DNA of 27,246 nucleotides from Muribaculaceae bacterium (GTDB taxonomy: Bacteria > Bacteroidota > Bacteroidia > Bacteroidales > Muribaculaceae): the NCBI GenBank assembly GCA_022511505.1, contig JAFLTK010000056.1, positions 1 to 27,246 on the forward strand, written 5' to 3'. Both the position numbers and the translations under genes were made by a program. Shown one piece after another: positions 13,936 to 20,856 of the stretch. Each line of letters begins with the position of its first letter. Position 1 is the first letter of the stretch. The notes under the pieces are model-generated. The model did no database searches, was not told the origin of the DNA, and saw only the letters and a list, made by a program, of their open reading frames with translations.

Positions 13936-14826
13936 ATGTCAACACCCCACAAAGCCGGATTTGTCAATATCGTTGGCAATCCTAACGTCGGCAAATCGAC
14001 GTTGATGAACGACCTCGTTGGCGAGCGCGTCAGCATCATCACTTCTAAGGCCCAAACCACGCGCCACCGCATCACCGGTATCGTCAACACCCCCGAATAT
14101 CAGATAGTTTTCTCTGACACCCCCGGTGTTCTCCAACCTAAATACAAACTTCAGGAGAGCATGCTCGGTTTCAGCGAGGGCGCACTGACCGACGCCGATA
14201 TACTGCTCTATGTCACCGACGTTGTCGAAGACCCCGAGAAAAACGCTGACTTCCTCGCCAAGGTTGCACGCGAGAAAATCCCCGTATTGTTGGTAATCAA
14301 CAAGATAGATCTTGTTAAGGACCAGAAGGAACTCGACGATATCGTCATCAAATGGGAGCAACGCCTGCCCAACGCCGAGATTTTCCCAACCTCGGCTCTC
14401 GAGCATTTCAACGTCAAGGGCATCATGGAGCGCATCATCGAGTTGCTGCCCCCGTCGCCGCCCTACTTCGGCAAGGACGCGTTGACCGACAAGCCCGCTC
14501 GCTTCTTTGTCACCGAAATTATTCGCGAGAAAATCCTGTTGAACTATGACAAGGAAGTTCCCTACTCGGCCGAGGTCATCGTCGAGAAATTTGACGAGAG
14601 CGATAAGGCAATCCACATCATGGCGGTCATTTATGTTGAGCGTGATTCCCAGAAAGGTATCTTGATAGGCCGCGGCGGCTCGAAACTGAAAAAAGTCGGC
14701 ACCGAGGCGCGCAAGGACATCGAGAAATTCTTTGACAAGAGCGTCTATCTGGAACTCTTTGTAAAAGTCGAGCCCAACTGGCGCAATCGCGACAACAAAC
14801 TGCGCCAATTTGGCTACCTCGACTAA
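13936..14826 (+). CDS. era: GTPase Era
   Basis: Era binds 16S rRNA near its 3' end and is needed for maturation of the small ribosomal subunit. It has 296 residues, the usual length. G1 is GNPNVGKST (14-22), switch I TTRHRITG (41-48), G3 DTPG (61-64), and G4 NKID (122-125), followed by SAL in the G5 position. The C-terminal KH domain (about 205-285) contains the GRGGSKLKKVG loop that grips rRNA. The ATG at 13936 lies in an AT-rich context, TTTATAATATG, without a strong Shine-Dalgarno. It stands 163 bp after the E1-like gene, behind a repeat-rich leader. The promoter of der has its -33 element inside the era 3' end. Confidence 0.97.
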   Translation: MSTPHKAGFVNIVGNPNVGKSTLMNDLVGERVSIITSKAQTTRHRITGIVNTPEYQIVFSDTPGVLQPKYKLQESMLGFSEGALTDADILLYVTDVVEDPEKNADFLAKVAREKIPVLLVINKIDLVKDQKELDDIVIKWEQRLPNAEIFPTSALEHFNVKGIMERIIELLPPSPPYFGKDALTDKPARFFVTEIIREKILLNYDKEVPYSAEVIVEKFDESDKAIHIMAVIYVERDSQKGILIGRGGSKLKKVGTEARKDIEKFFDKSVYLELFVKVEPNWRNRDNKLRQFGYLD

Positions 14827-14840
14827 AAGTGTTAAATTTG
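14809..14840 (+). promoter_or_regulatory. Promoter of der
   Basis: TTTG (14809-14812, inside the last codons of era) and TAAATTTG (14833-14840) are exactly 20 bp apart. The start is near 14846, giving a leader of about 130 nt before the der ATG. Confidence 0.82.
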
Positions 14841-14853
14841 CACCCTAAAAACA

Positions 14854-14875
14854 GAATTTGAGCATGCTCAAATTC
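14854..14875. promoter_or_regulatory. Perfect 22-bp palindrome just downstream of the der start site
   Basis: The half-site GAATTTGAGCA is followed at once by its exact complement, with no spacer. Because it begins about 8 bp after the expected start, it is well placed to be an operator for a dimeric DNA-binding protein. A hairpin is less likely to use the full length because there is no loop. Confidence 0.6.
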
Positions 14876-14877
14876 AA

Positions 14878-14951
14878 GTTGTTATTGTTTTTTCTGTTGT
14901 TAATGGTTTTATTGTTGCAACAGCACCAACAACATCGACAACAATAACAAC
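14878..14951 (+). repeat. TTG-rich/CAA-rich inverted repeats in the der leader
   Basis: GTTGTTATTG (14878-14887) pairs with CAATAACAAC (14942-14951), and TTATTGTTG (14909-14917) pairs with CAACAATAA (14939-14947). The right arms overlap, so the two stems compete. The segment CAACATCGACAACA is shared with the era leader, and the overall build (T-rich TTG arms, then CAA arms, then the start codon) is the same. Confidence 0.75.
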
Positions 14952-14977
14952 ATTAAAAACTTCAAGAAATTAATGCT

Positions 14978-16297
14978 ATGGGACAGTTAGTAGCGATAGT
15001 AGGGCGCCCCAACGTTGGCAAATCGACCCTATTCAACCGATTGACACAAACTCGCACGGCGATTGTCGATGACACCGCCGGGACGACCCGCGACCGCCAG
15101 TATGGCAAAGTGGACTGGAACGGCAAGGAGTTTTCGATTGTCGACACCGGCGGCTGGGTTGTCAACAGTGACGACATCTTTGAGGGTGAAATCAACAAGC
15201 AGGTGCAACTCGCCATCGAGCAGGCCGACGAAATCCTGTTTGTTGTCGACGCCATGAACGGCGTCACCGACCTTGATGACCATGTCGCTGAAATTCTGCG
15301 CAAATCGACCAAGCCGGTCATTCTGGTTGCCAACAAGGTCGACTCCAACGATTGGCTCTACAACGTCCCCGAGTTCTATTCGCTTGGTCTGGGCGAACCT
15401 TACCCCGTTTCGAGCATCAACGGCTTTGGCACCGGCGACCTGCTCGACGAGGTCGTGGCCCGTATGCCCGAAAAGGAGGACAACGACGACGAGCAACTTG
15501 ACGACATACCCAAGTTTGCCATCGTAGGCCGTCCCAACGCCGGCAAATCGTCGCTCATCAATGCCTTTATCGGCGAAGACCGTCACATCGTCACCGACAT
15601 TGCCGGTACCACCCGCGACAGCATCTATACGCGCTACAATAAATTTGGCTTTGACTTTTATCTGGTTGACACGGCCGGCATCCGCAAAAAAGCCAAGGTT
15701 AACGAAGATATTGAGTATTACTCGGTTATCCGCTCAATCCGTGCCATCGAGGCGAGCGACGTCTGCATCCTTATGATTGACGCTACCCGCGGTATCGAGG
15801 CTCAGGACTCCAACATCTTCTCGCTCATCCAGCGCAACAAAAAAGGCCTGGTGGTGTGTGTCAACAAGTGGGACCTTGTCGAGAACAAAAGCCAGGAGGC
15901 GATAAAGCACTTTGAGGCCGCCATCCGCGAGCGATTCGCCCCGTTTACCGACTTCCCCATCATCTTTGGCTCGGCCCTGACCAAACAGCGCATCTACAAG
16001 GTGCTGGAAACGGCTGTTGAGGTCTACGAAAACCGCAAGCGGACGGTCCCGACGTCCCAACTCAATACCGTCATGCTCGACGCCATCGCCGCCTATCCGC
16101 CACCCGCCAACAAAGGCAAGTATGTTAAAATCAAGTATATAACGATGCTCAAAGGGTCGCCCGTTCCTACGTTCATCTTCTTCTGCAACCTGCCGCAGTG
16201 GGTCAAAGAGCCCTATCGCCGCTATTTGGAGAACAAGATACGCGAAAACTGGAACTTCACCGGCACCCCCATCAACATCTACATGCGCGAAAAATAA
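14978..16297 (+). CDS. der: Ribosome biogenesis GTPase Der (EngA)
   Basis: Der is the tandem-GTPase assembly factor of the 50S subunit. It has 439 residues. The first G domain has GRPNVGKS (9-16), DDTAGTTRD (31-39), DTGG (56-59) and NKVD (119-122). An acidic linker (EKEDNDDEQLDD, about 165-176) leads to the second G domain, with GRPNAGKS (184-191), TTRDS (211-215), DTAG (231-234) and NKWD (295-298). The C-terminal KH-like domain runs from about 350 to the end (KGKYVKIKYITMLKGSPVPTFIFFCN). All GTP motifs are intact. It has its own promoter and an unusual repeat leader, and follows era by 151 bp. The neighbouring era acts on the small subunit, so the pair covers both ribosomal subunits. Confidence 0.97.
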   Translation: MGQLVAIVGRPNVGKSTLFNRLTQTRTAIVDDTAGTTRDRQYGKVDWNGKEFSIVDTGGWVVNSDDIFEGEINKQVQLAIEQADEILFVVDAMNGVTDLDDHVAEILRKSTKPVILVANKVDSNDWLYNVPEFYSLGLGEPYPVSSINGFGTGDLLDEVVARMPEKEDNDDEQLDDIPKFAIVGRPNAGKSSLINAFIGEDRHIVTDIAGTTRDSIYTRYNKFGFDFYLVDTAGIRKKAKVNEDIEYYSVIRSIRAIEASDVCILMIDATRGIEAQDSNIFSLIQRNKKGLVVCVNKWDLVENKSQEAIKHFEAAIRERFAPFTDFPIIFGSALTKQRIYKVLETAVEVYENRKRTVPTSQLNTVMLDAIAAYPPPANKGKYVKIKYITMLKGSPVPTFIFFCNLPQWVKEPYRRYLENKIRENWNFTGTPINIYMREK

Positions 16298-16347
16298 ACC
16301 CCGCAGTATATTTATCGCATAAACAATAAGGGACAAAGACGTTACGT

Positions 16348-16364
16348 TATACTTACAAAGTATA
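16348..16364. repeat. Short inverted repeat before the radical SAM gene
   Basis: TATACTT (16348-16354) and AAGTATA (16358-16364) flank ACA, and the structure ends 6 bp before the ATG. It could hide the start region in RNA or bind a regulator. No matching promoter was found in this 73-bp gap. Confidence 0.4.
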
Positions 16365-16370
16365 TCATCG

Positions 16371-17810
16371 ATGAAAGTAACGTTTCTTGTCCCTCCTTGC
16401 TATGACCATAAGCAACCGGCCGAGCGTTCAGCCGGTTGTACACGTGTGGTGTATCTCGCTCCCAATATCTATGAACTGACGGTAATTGCCGCCGTTAGAG
16501 AACTTAAAGATGTAGAAACCGGTTACTTGGACTGTGTAGGACGCAAAATTTCTATTGACCGATTTGAGCAACTCATCGCCGCTGACACGAGCGACGCTTA
16601 TCTGATTTGGGCCGTTAACCTATCGATAGAAAGCGACTTGCAGGCGCTTGCTGCCATTCGCCGTGCCCATCCTTCTACTCCTGTGGTTTTTATGGGACCT
16701 GGTCCGACCTATTTTACATCCAAATGTTTGGTTGATGAGCGAGTATATGTCGTTCGTGGAGAGCCTGATTTGACTGTTGTTGAACTTATAGAAGCGTTGC
16801 ACGACGGTAAACCGATTGATGATATAGACGGGCTTTCCTATCTGAAGAACGGTCATCAGGTTAACAATAAGCCTCGTCCACTGATTGCCGACCTCGATGC
16901 GTTGCCATTCCCGGCTCGAGATGTAACGGCAGGTGTTGATTATCATAACCCGAAATTGAAAGTTGGCCCGTACACAACGATGTTTACATCGCGCAACTGT
17001 CCCTTCCGTTGCATATACTGTGTGCCCTCCTCGCTCTCCTTTGCACGCGAGATCGAGTATCGCAAGGAACATGGCCGCAAACCAACAATCGGGTTTCGCT
17101 CAATAGAAAGCGTAGAGGCCGAGGTAGCGATGCTCCATGAAGCCGGCTATAAGGCTATCGGTTTCATGGACGACAATTTTATATGGAACGAGGAGCGAAC
17201 GGCTGCGCTTTGCAAGATCATGAAGAAATATGACATGGTGTGGGGATGTGAGGCGCGTGTAGATGCCGTCACCGAGCCTATAGCACGAATGCTCGGCGAG
17301 AGCAACTGCCGCTATGTAGACCTTGGTGTTGAGTCGTTTGATGATGAGATACTGAAGTATATCAAGAAAGGGATTACTGTCAGCGATATTTATCAAGCGA
17401 TTAATCTGCTCGCTAAATATGATGTACCGGTGAAACTTAACATCCTGATTGGTAGTTGTCCGCTCGAGACCCGACAGACAGTGAAACACACTCTCAGCGA
17501 GGCAAAGAAATTGCCTGTAGACCAAGTGATGTTTAATATCGTCTCTCCATTCCCGGGTACTGAATATTATGAGTTGTGCAAGGAAAATGGTTGGATTAAA
17601 GGTGGCGATTATGAGCCAACCGATGTTCAACGCAACTCGATTCTTGACCTTCCCCAACTCTCGGCCAAAGAGATGGAACGACTCTTGTTCTTTAACAACC
17701 TCAGTTTCTTCCTTTCGCCTAAGTTCATTGCACGCCAACTGAGGCGCTTCACGTCGTGGCAAGAGTTTACCCATGCGGCAAAAGCATTGAAAATAAAACT
17801 GTTCGGTTGA
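16371..17810 (+). CDS. B12-binding-type radical SAM protein
   Basis: The 479 residues show an N-terminal cobalamin-binding-like Rossmann domain (about 1-140: MKVTFLVPPCYDHK, TPVVFMGPGPTYF, VVRGEPDLTVVELIEAL) and a radical SAM core from about 200. The [4Fe-4S] motif is CPFRCIYC (C210, C214, C217). Later come FMDDNFIW, WGCEARVDAV, VDLGVESFDDEILKYIKKG and NILIGSCPLETRQT, typical of the Elp3/BchE-like group. The classical DxHxxG cobalamin motif is not visible, so real B12 binding is uncertain. The glycosyltransferase gene starts 12 bp downstream, and a flippase gene converges, so a role in making or tailoring a surface glycan or lipid is plausible but unproven. Codon composition is less GC-rich than in era and der. 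Confidence 0.88.
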   Translation: MKVTFLVPPCYDHKQPAERSAGCTRVVYLAPNIYELTVIAAVRELKDVETGYLDCVGRKISIDRFEQLIAADTSDAYLIWAVNLSIESDLQALAAIRRAHPSTPVVFMGPGPTYFTSKCLVDERVYVVRGEPDLTVVELIEALHDGKPIDDIDGLSYLKNGHQVNNKPRPLIADLDALPFPARDVTAGVDYHNPKLKVGPYTTMFTSRNCPFRCIYCVPSSLSFAREIEYRKEHGRKPTIGFRSIESVEAEVAMLHEAGYKAIGFMDDNFIWNEERTAALCKIMKKYDMVWGCEARVDAVTEPIARMLGESNCRYVDLGVESFDDEILKYIKKGITVSDIYQAINLLAKYDVPVKLNILIGSCPLETRQTVKHTLSEAKKLPVDQVMFNIVSPFPGTEYYELCKENGWIKGGDYEPTDVQRNSILDLPQLSAKEMERLLFFNNLSFFLSPKFIARQLRRFTSWQEFTHAAKALKIKLFG

Positions 17811-17822
17811 TAGACTTTGAGT

Positions 17823-18584
17823 ATGAAATTGAGCATTGTCATTTTGTCACATAACGGCGCGACTCTAACCCGGCGTTGTCTCGAGTCATTGAATGGCTTG
17901 ATGGAACGACATGATGACTATCGAGTGATTGCGGTCGACAATGGATCTAACGATGCTCTCAAAGATGCTTTAGGTGAAATTGACCACGGGTGGAGAAATT
18001 CTATTGTCCATGACGCCCTCCGGCAAAATCTCGGAGTGGCCGGAGGCCGTAATATCGGGCTAAAGAAAGCCACCGATTCAGAGTATATTTTGATTCTTGA
18101 CAACGATACTATCGTCCTTTCAAGTGCCATCGAGCGACTTGTTGCTTACATGGACGCTCACTCTGACGTAGGGCTTGCGGCACCATGTCTGCGCTCGCCC
18201 AACGGCGAAGTCCAAGTCAGTTTTAAGCGATTTCCCGGGGTGAGGGAGAAACTTCTTAATCTTTTCGGTCGCAAGAACGTCCTTAATGAGCCGCCAAGCC
18301 AAGACGTCATGTATCCGTTTTATGTCATCGGTGCGTGCCAATTGATTCGAGGCGATGTCGTCAAGAAAATTGGATTGCTCGACAGCAATATTTTCTTTGG
18401 CCCTGAAGATGCCGATTATTGCATGCGTGTTAGGCAAGCCGGGTATAAGGTAGCCTATATCCCTGATATTGAGATTGTTCATGACTGGCAACGGACGTCA
18501 CATCGCTCGGTTTTCTCGGCTACCTCGCGTCGCCACATTAAGGGTCTATTCTATTTTTATCGCAAATGGAAGCGATTCTGGTAA
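17823..18584 (+). CDS. Family 2 glycosyltransferase
   Basis: A GT-A fold sugar transferase of 253 residues from MKLSIVILSHNG. The nucleotide-sugar motifs are VAVDNGSNDALKD-like IAVDNGSND (36-44), GVAGGRNIGL (71-80) and the metal-binding LILDNDT (about 90-96, D93 and D95). The acceptor-side motif FFGPEDADYCMRVRQAGY carries the likely catalytic acid region, followed by EIVHDWQRTSHR, as in rhamnosyltransferase-like members. A TTG two codons earlier (17817) is possible, but the ATG at 17823 is preferred. It follows the radical SAM gene by 12 bp and must be co-transcribed with it. Its stop codon directly abuts the stop of the convergent flippase. The sugar and acceptor are unknown. Confidence 0.92.
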   Translation: MKLSIVILSHNGATLTRRCLESLNGLMERHDDYRVIAVDNGSNDALKDALGEIDHGWRNSIVHDALRQNLGVAGGRNIGLKKATDSEYILILDNDTIVLSSAIERLVAYMDAHSDVGLAAPCLRSPNGEVQVSFKRFPGVREKLLNLFGRKNVLNEPPSQDVMYPFYVIGACQLIRGDVVKKIGLLDSNIFFGPEDADYCMRVRQAGYKVAYIPDIEIVHDWQRTSHRSVFSATSRRHIKGLFYFYRKWKRFW

Positions 18585-20069
18585 TCATGGGTTGAATTTG
18601 AGAAGGCGGTTGAGGATGTCGCGCTGGATGGTGCTACCGGTGATGGCGCCGAGGCCCATGTAGACGGCGAGGCCGGCAATGGCCATCGAGACCATCAGCA
18701 ACGGGGCGCTCATGGGGATGAGCGAGACGACGTGCATCACCGCCATTGCCAGCGCGGTCATCCCGGCGTAGGGGAAAATGTGGATGATGTAGTCGAGAAC
18801 AGTGTGACCCGATAGGCGAGCGGTGATGACGAGGGTGACCACCCACGTCACTGCCGATGCCACCAATTGCCCGGCAAGCAATATCTCGAGGCCGAGCACG
18901 GGGTTGGTGGGTGTCGTCAGGCCGATAAACGGCAATGTCGCAAATATTGCCACGACAGCAACAACGTCGCGAACGACCTCGGTCACCACTATCAACCGCG
19001 CGCGCCCAAGCGCCAGAATGTAGTTGTTATAGAGTCCCTGAAAGATGGTGAACACGCCGCGGGCAAGCAGTATCTGAAACATGGCAATCGATGCGTCCCA
19101 CTTGGTCTCGAAAAGGGTGTGGAACACAGGCGCCGCCACCATGGCAAGCATCCCCATGGCCGGGAATACCAGGTAGGCCGTGAAGCGGTTCATTTTGGTC
19201 GACACACGCTTAAACTCCTCGGGGTTGTCTTGCACCCGCGACAGCGCCGGCAGGAACGACGATGTCAGCACCTGGCTGAGCGACATGATGCCCATCTTGC
19301 TCCACTTGTCGCTCTGTGTGTAATAGCCCAGCGGCACGAGACCCACGAAATGGCCGATGAAAAATGAGTAAATCGTTGTAAAGAGCGTGTTTAAAAATGA
19401 ACTGACCATCACGCCGCTACCTACCTTGAAAAAACTCCTAAGAATTTTCCACGAGAAAGCCCAGAGCGGGCGCCACCCGGTATAGAGCCACAGGAGCACC
19501 GACTTTGTCAAACCCAAGGCAATCGTTTGCCACACGATTGCCCACGCTCCGGCACCGGCAACAGCGAGCCAGATGCCAACAACCGCCGCCACGGTCAGTC
19601 CCGCCGAGTTGATGACCGCCAGCGGGCGCACGTTCATCGCTTTCATCAGTCGGTTGGTCTGCACAATAGCCGTCGCGTTGATGATAAACGACAGGAACAT
19701 CACGCGCGACAACGGAATCAATCGCTCGTCGCCGTCAAAACACCACGCTATCAGCGGCGCGCAAAAGTAGAGGATGATGTAGATGATGACCGAGAGAGAG
19801 ATGTTGAACCACAGCACCGTCGAGTAGTCGCGGCGCGTGGGCTCCTTGCGCTGAATCAGCGCCGATGAGAACCCGCTGTCGACAAACAGCGACGCAAACG
19901 CCTGAAACACAAGCATCGCCCCGACAAGACCAAAGTCTTCCTGACTCAACAACCGCGCCAAGATAATCCCCGTGACGGCATAAAGCACCTGTGACGCCAC
20001 CTTGTCGACGGCGTTCCACTTTAGCGTCGTTGCCACGCGGCTTTTTAGCGATTCACTCTCGGCTGCCAT
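18585..20069 (-). CDS. Wzx/WzxC-like polysaccharide flippase (MOP superfamily)
   Basis: An integral membrane protein with about 14 hydrophobic segments that should move lipid-linked oligosaccharides across the inner membrane. From the ATG at 20069 it has 494 residues (MAAESESLKSRVATTLKWN). The frame is also open to a GTG at 20102, adding MKKESEEEAKG, but GTG starts are rare in this group. The N-terminus, KWNAVDKVASQVLYAVTGIILARLLSQEDFGLVGAM, is typical of the RfbX/WzxC family, as are FASLFVDSGFSSALIQRK and PLGYYTQSDKWSKMG. It points toward the radical SAM and glycosyltransferase genes with no base between the two stop codons, so transcription from both sides would collide. It lies 68 bp downstream of the DUF2807 gene and may be read from that operon. 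Confidence 0.92.
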   Translation of the reverse strand: MAAESESLKSRVATTLKWNAVDKVASQVLYAVTGIILARLLSQEDFGLVGAMLVFQAFASLFVDSGFSSALIQRKEPTRRDYSTVLWFNISLSVIIYIILYFCAPLIAWCFDGDERLIPLSRVMFLSFIINATAIVQTNRLMKAMNVRPLAVINSAGLTVAAVVGIWLAVAGAGAWAIVWQTIALGLTKSVLLWLYTGWRPLWAFSWKILRSFFKVGSGVMVSSFLNTLFTTIYSFFIGHFVGLVPLGYYTQSDKWSKMGIMSLSQVLTSSFLPALSRVQDNPEEFKRVSTKMNRFTAYLVFPAMGMLAMVAAPVFHTLFETKWDASIAMFQILLARGVFTIFQGLYNNYILALGRARLIVVTEVVRDVVAVVAIFATLPFIGLTTPTNPVLGLEILLAGQLVASAVTWVVTLVITARLSGHTVLDYIIHIFPYAGMTALAMAVMHVVSLIPMSAPLLMVSMAIAGLAVYMGLGAITGSTIQRDILNRLLKFNP

Positions 20070-20137
20070 TCCTTTCGCTTCCTCCTCGCTTTCTTTTTTC
20101 ACCCTTCGGGCTCATACCCGCCAAGGCGGACAAAAAT

Positions 20138-20854
20138 TTATTCTTCTTTGGGGGCTTGGTTGATGGGGATGGCGCGGATGCCTACCGAGCGGTCTTTTAT
20201 CTGAGGCGAGCCGTTGTAGTAGACTTTTGTCGACCCGACGCCAAAAATGTTAAGCGTTTCGCCGGGGTCACAGCCAATAGCGCCGGTGCCCGTTGCACGA
20301 ACGTCAATCTGCTTGGCCTTCAGGCCGTCGGCCTGAATTGTGCCGGTTCCCGAGAAATTTATCTTGAGGGTAGAGGTCGTTCCGCCGACCACGATGATGC
20401 CGTTGCCGGTGGCGAGCGTCAGCGACATCTCGGTGGCGCGCACGTCACGAATCGACAACCGCCCGTTGCCTATCAACTTGCCTTGGAATTTGAACGACGA
20501 CACGGGAGTCAACACTCTGACCGTCGAGTCGCCGCCGTTCTCAATCTTGGAGAGCGAACTCGAGTAGGCCGTCACGCGGGGAATGCCCTTGAGCTCGCGG
20601 TCCTCAACGGCAAGTTGGATTGACAGCGTGCCCTTGTCGTTGGAAAACATCAGCACCGACGTGCGATCAGGGTCGGCCTCAAAGACCACCAGTCCGGCCG
20701 AGTCGGCATTACAGCGGTAGTCGACATTGACGCCCTGGTTGACCTTGAGCACGTTAAAGTCGTTGACATTCAACTCATAACGTTTGGGTGACGCGGCCAC
20801 CGCGACGACTGCCGTCGCCACCATTATCATCATCAATAAAACAAACTTTTTCAT
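20138..20854 (-). CDS. Exported DUF2807 (head GIN domain) protein
   Basis: A 238-residue exported protein with the signal peptide MKKFVLLMMIMVATAVVAVAA. The rest fits the DUF2807/putative auto-transporter adhesin family common in Bacteroidota: FNVLKVNQGVNVDYRCNAD near the start of the domain, then beta-helical repeats with glycine-asparagine turns (FQGKLIGNGRLSIRDV, LTLATGNGIIVVGG, INFSGTGTIQADGLKAKQIDVRATGTGAIGCD). The biochemical role is unknown for the family; surface or periplasmic adhesion is a guess. Its start is only 2 bp after the stop of the LRR protein gene, so the two are almost certainly one transcription unit. The gap to the flippase gene carries two small hairpins without a T-run. 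Confidence 0.88.
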   Translation of the reverse strand: MKKFVLLMMIMVATAVVAVAASPKRYELNVNDFNVLKVNQGVNVDYRCNADSAGLVVFEADPDRTSVLMFSNDKGTLSIQLAVEDRELKGIPRVTAYSSSLSKIENGGDSTVRVLTPVSSFKFQGKLIGNGRLSIRDVRATEMSLTLATGNGIIVVGGTTSTLKINFSGTGTIQADGLKAKQIDVRATGTGAIGCDPGETLNIFGVGSTKVYYNGSPQIKDRSVGIRAIPINQAPKEE

Positions 20855-20856
20855 CT

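Noticed and set aside
13939..14808. A 289-codon open frame antisense to era
   Set aside because: Era is certain from its GTP and KH motifs. The antisense frame is a by-product of GC-rich codon third positions and shows no recognisable family.
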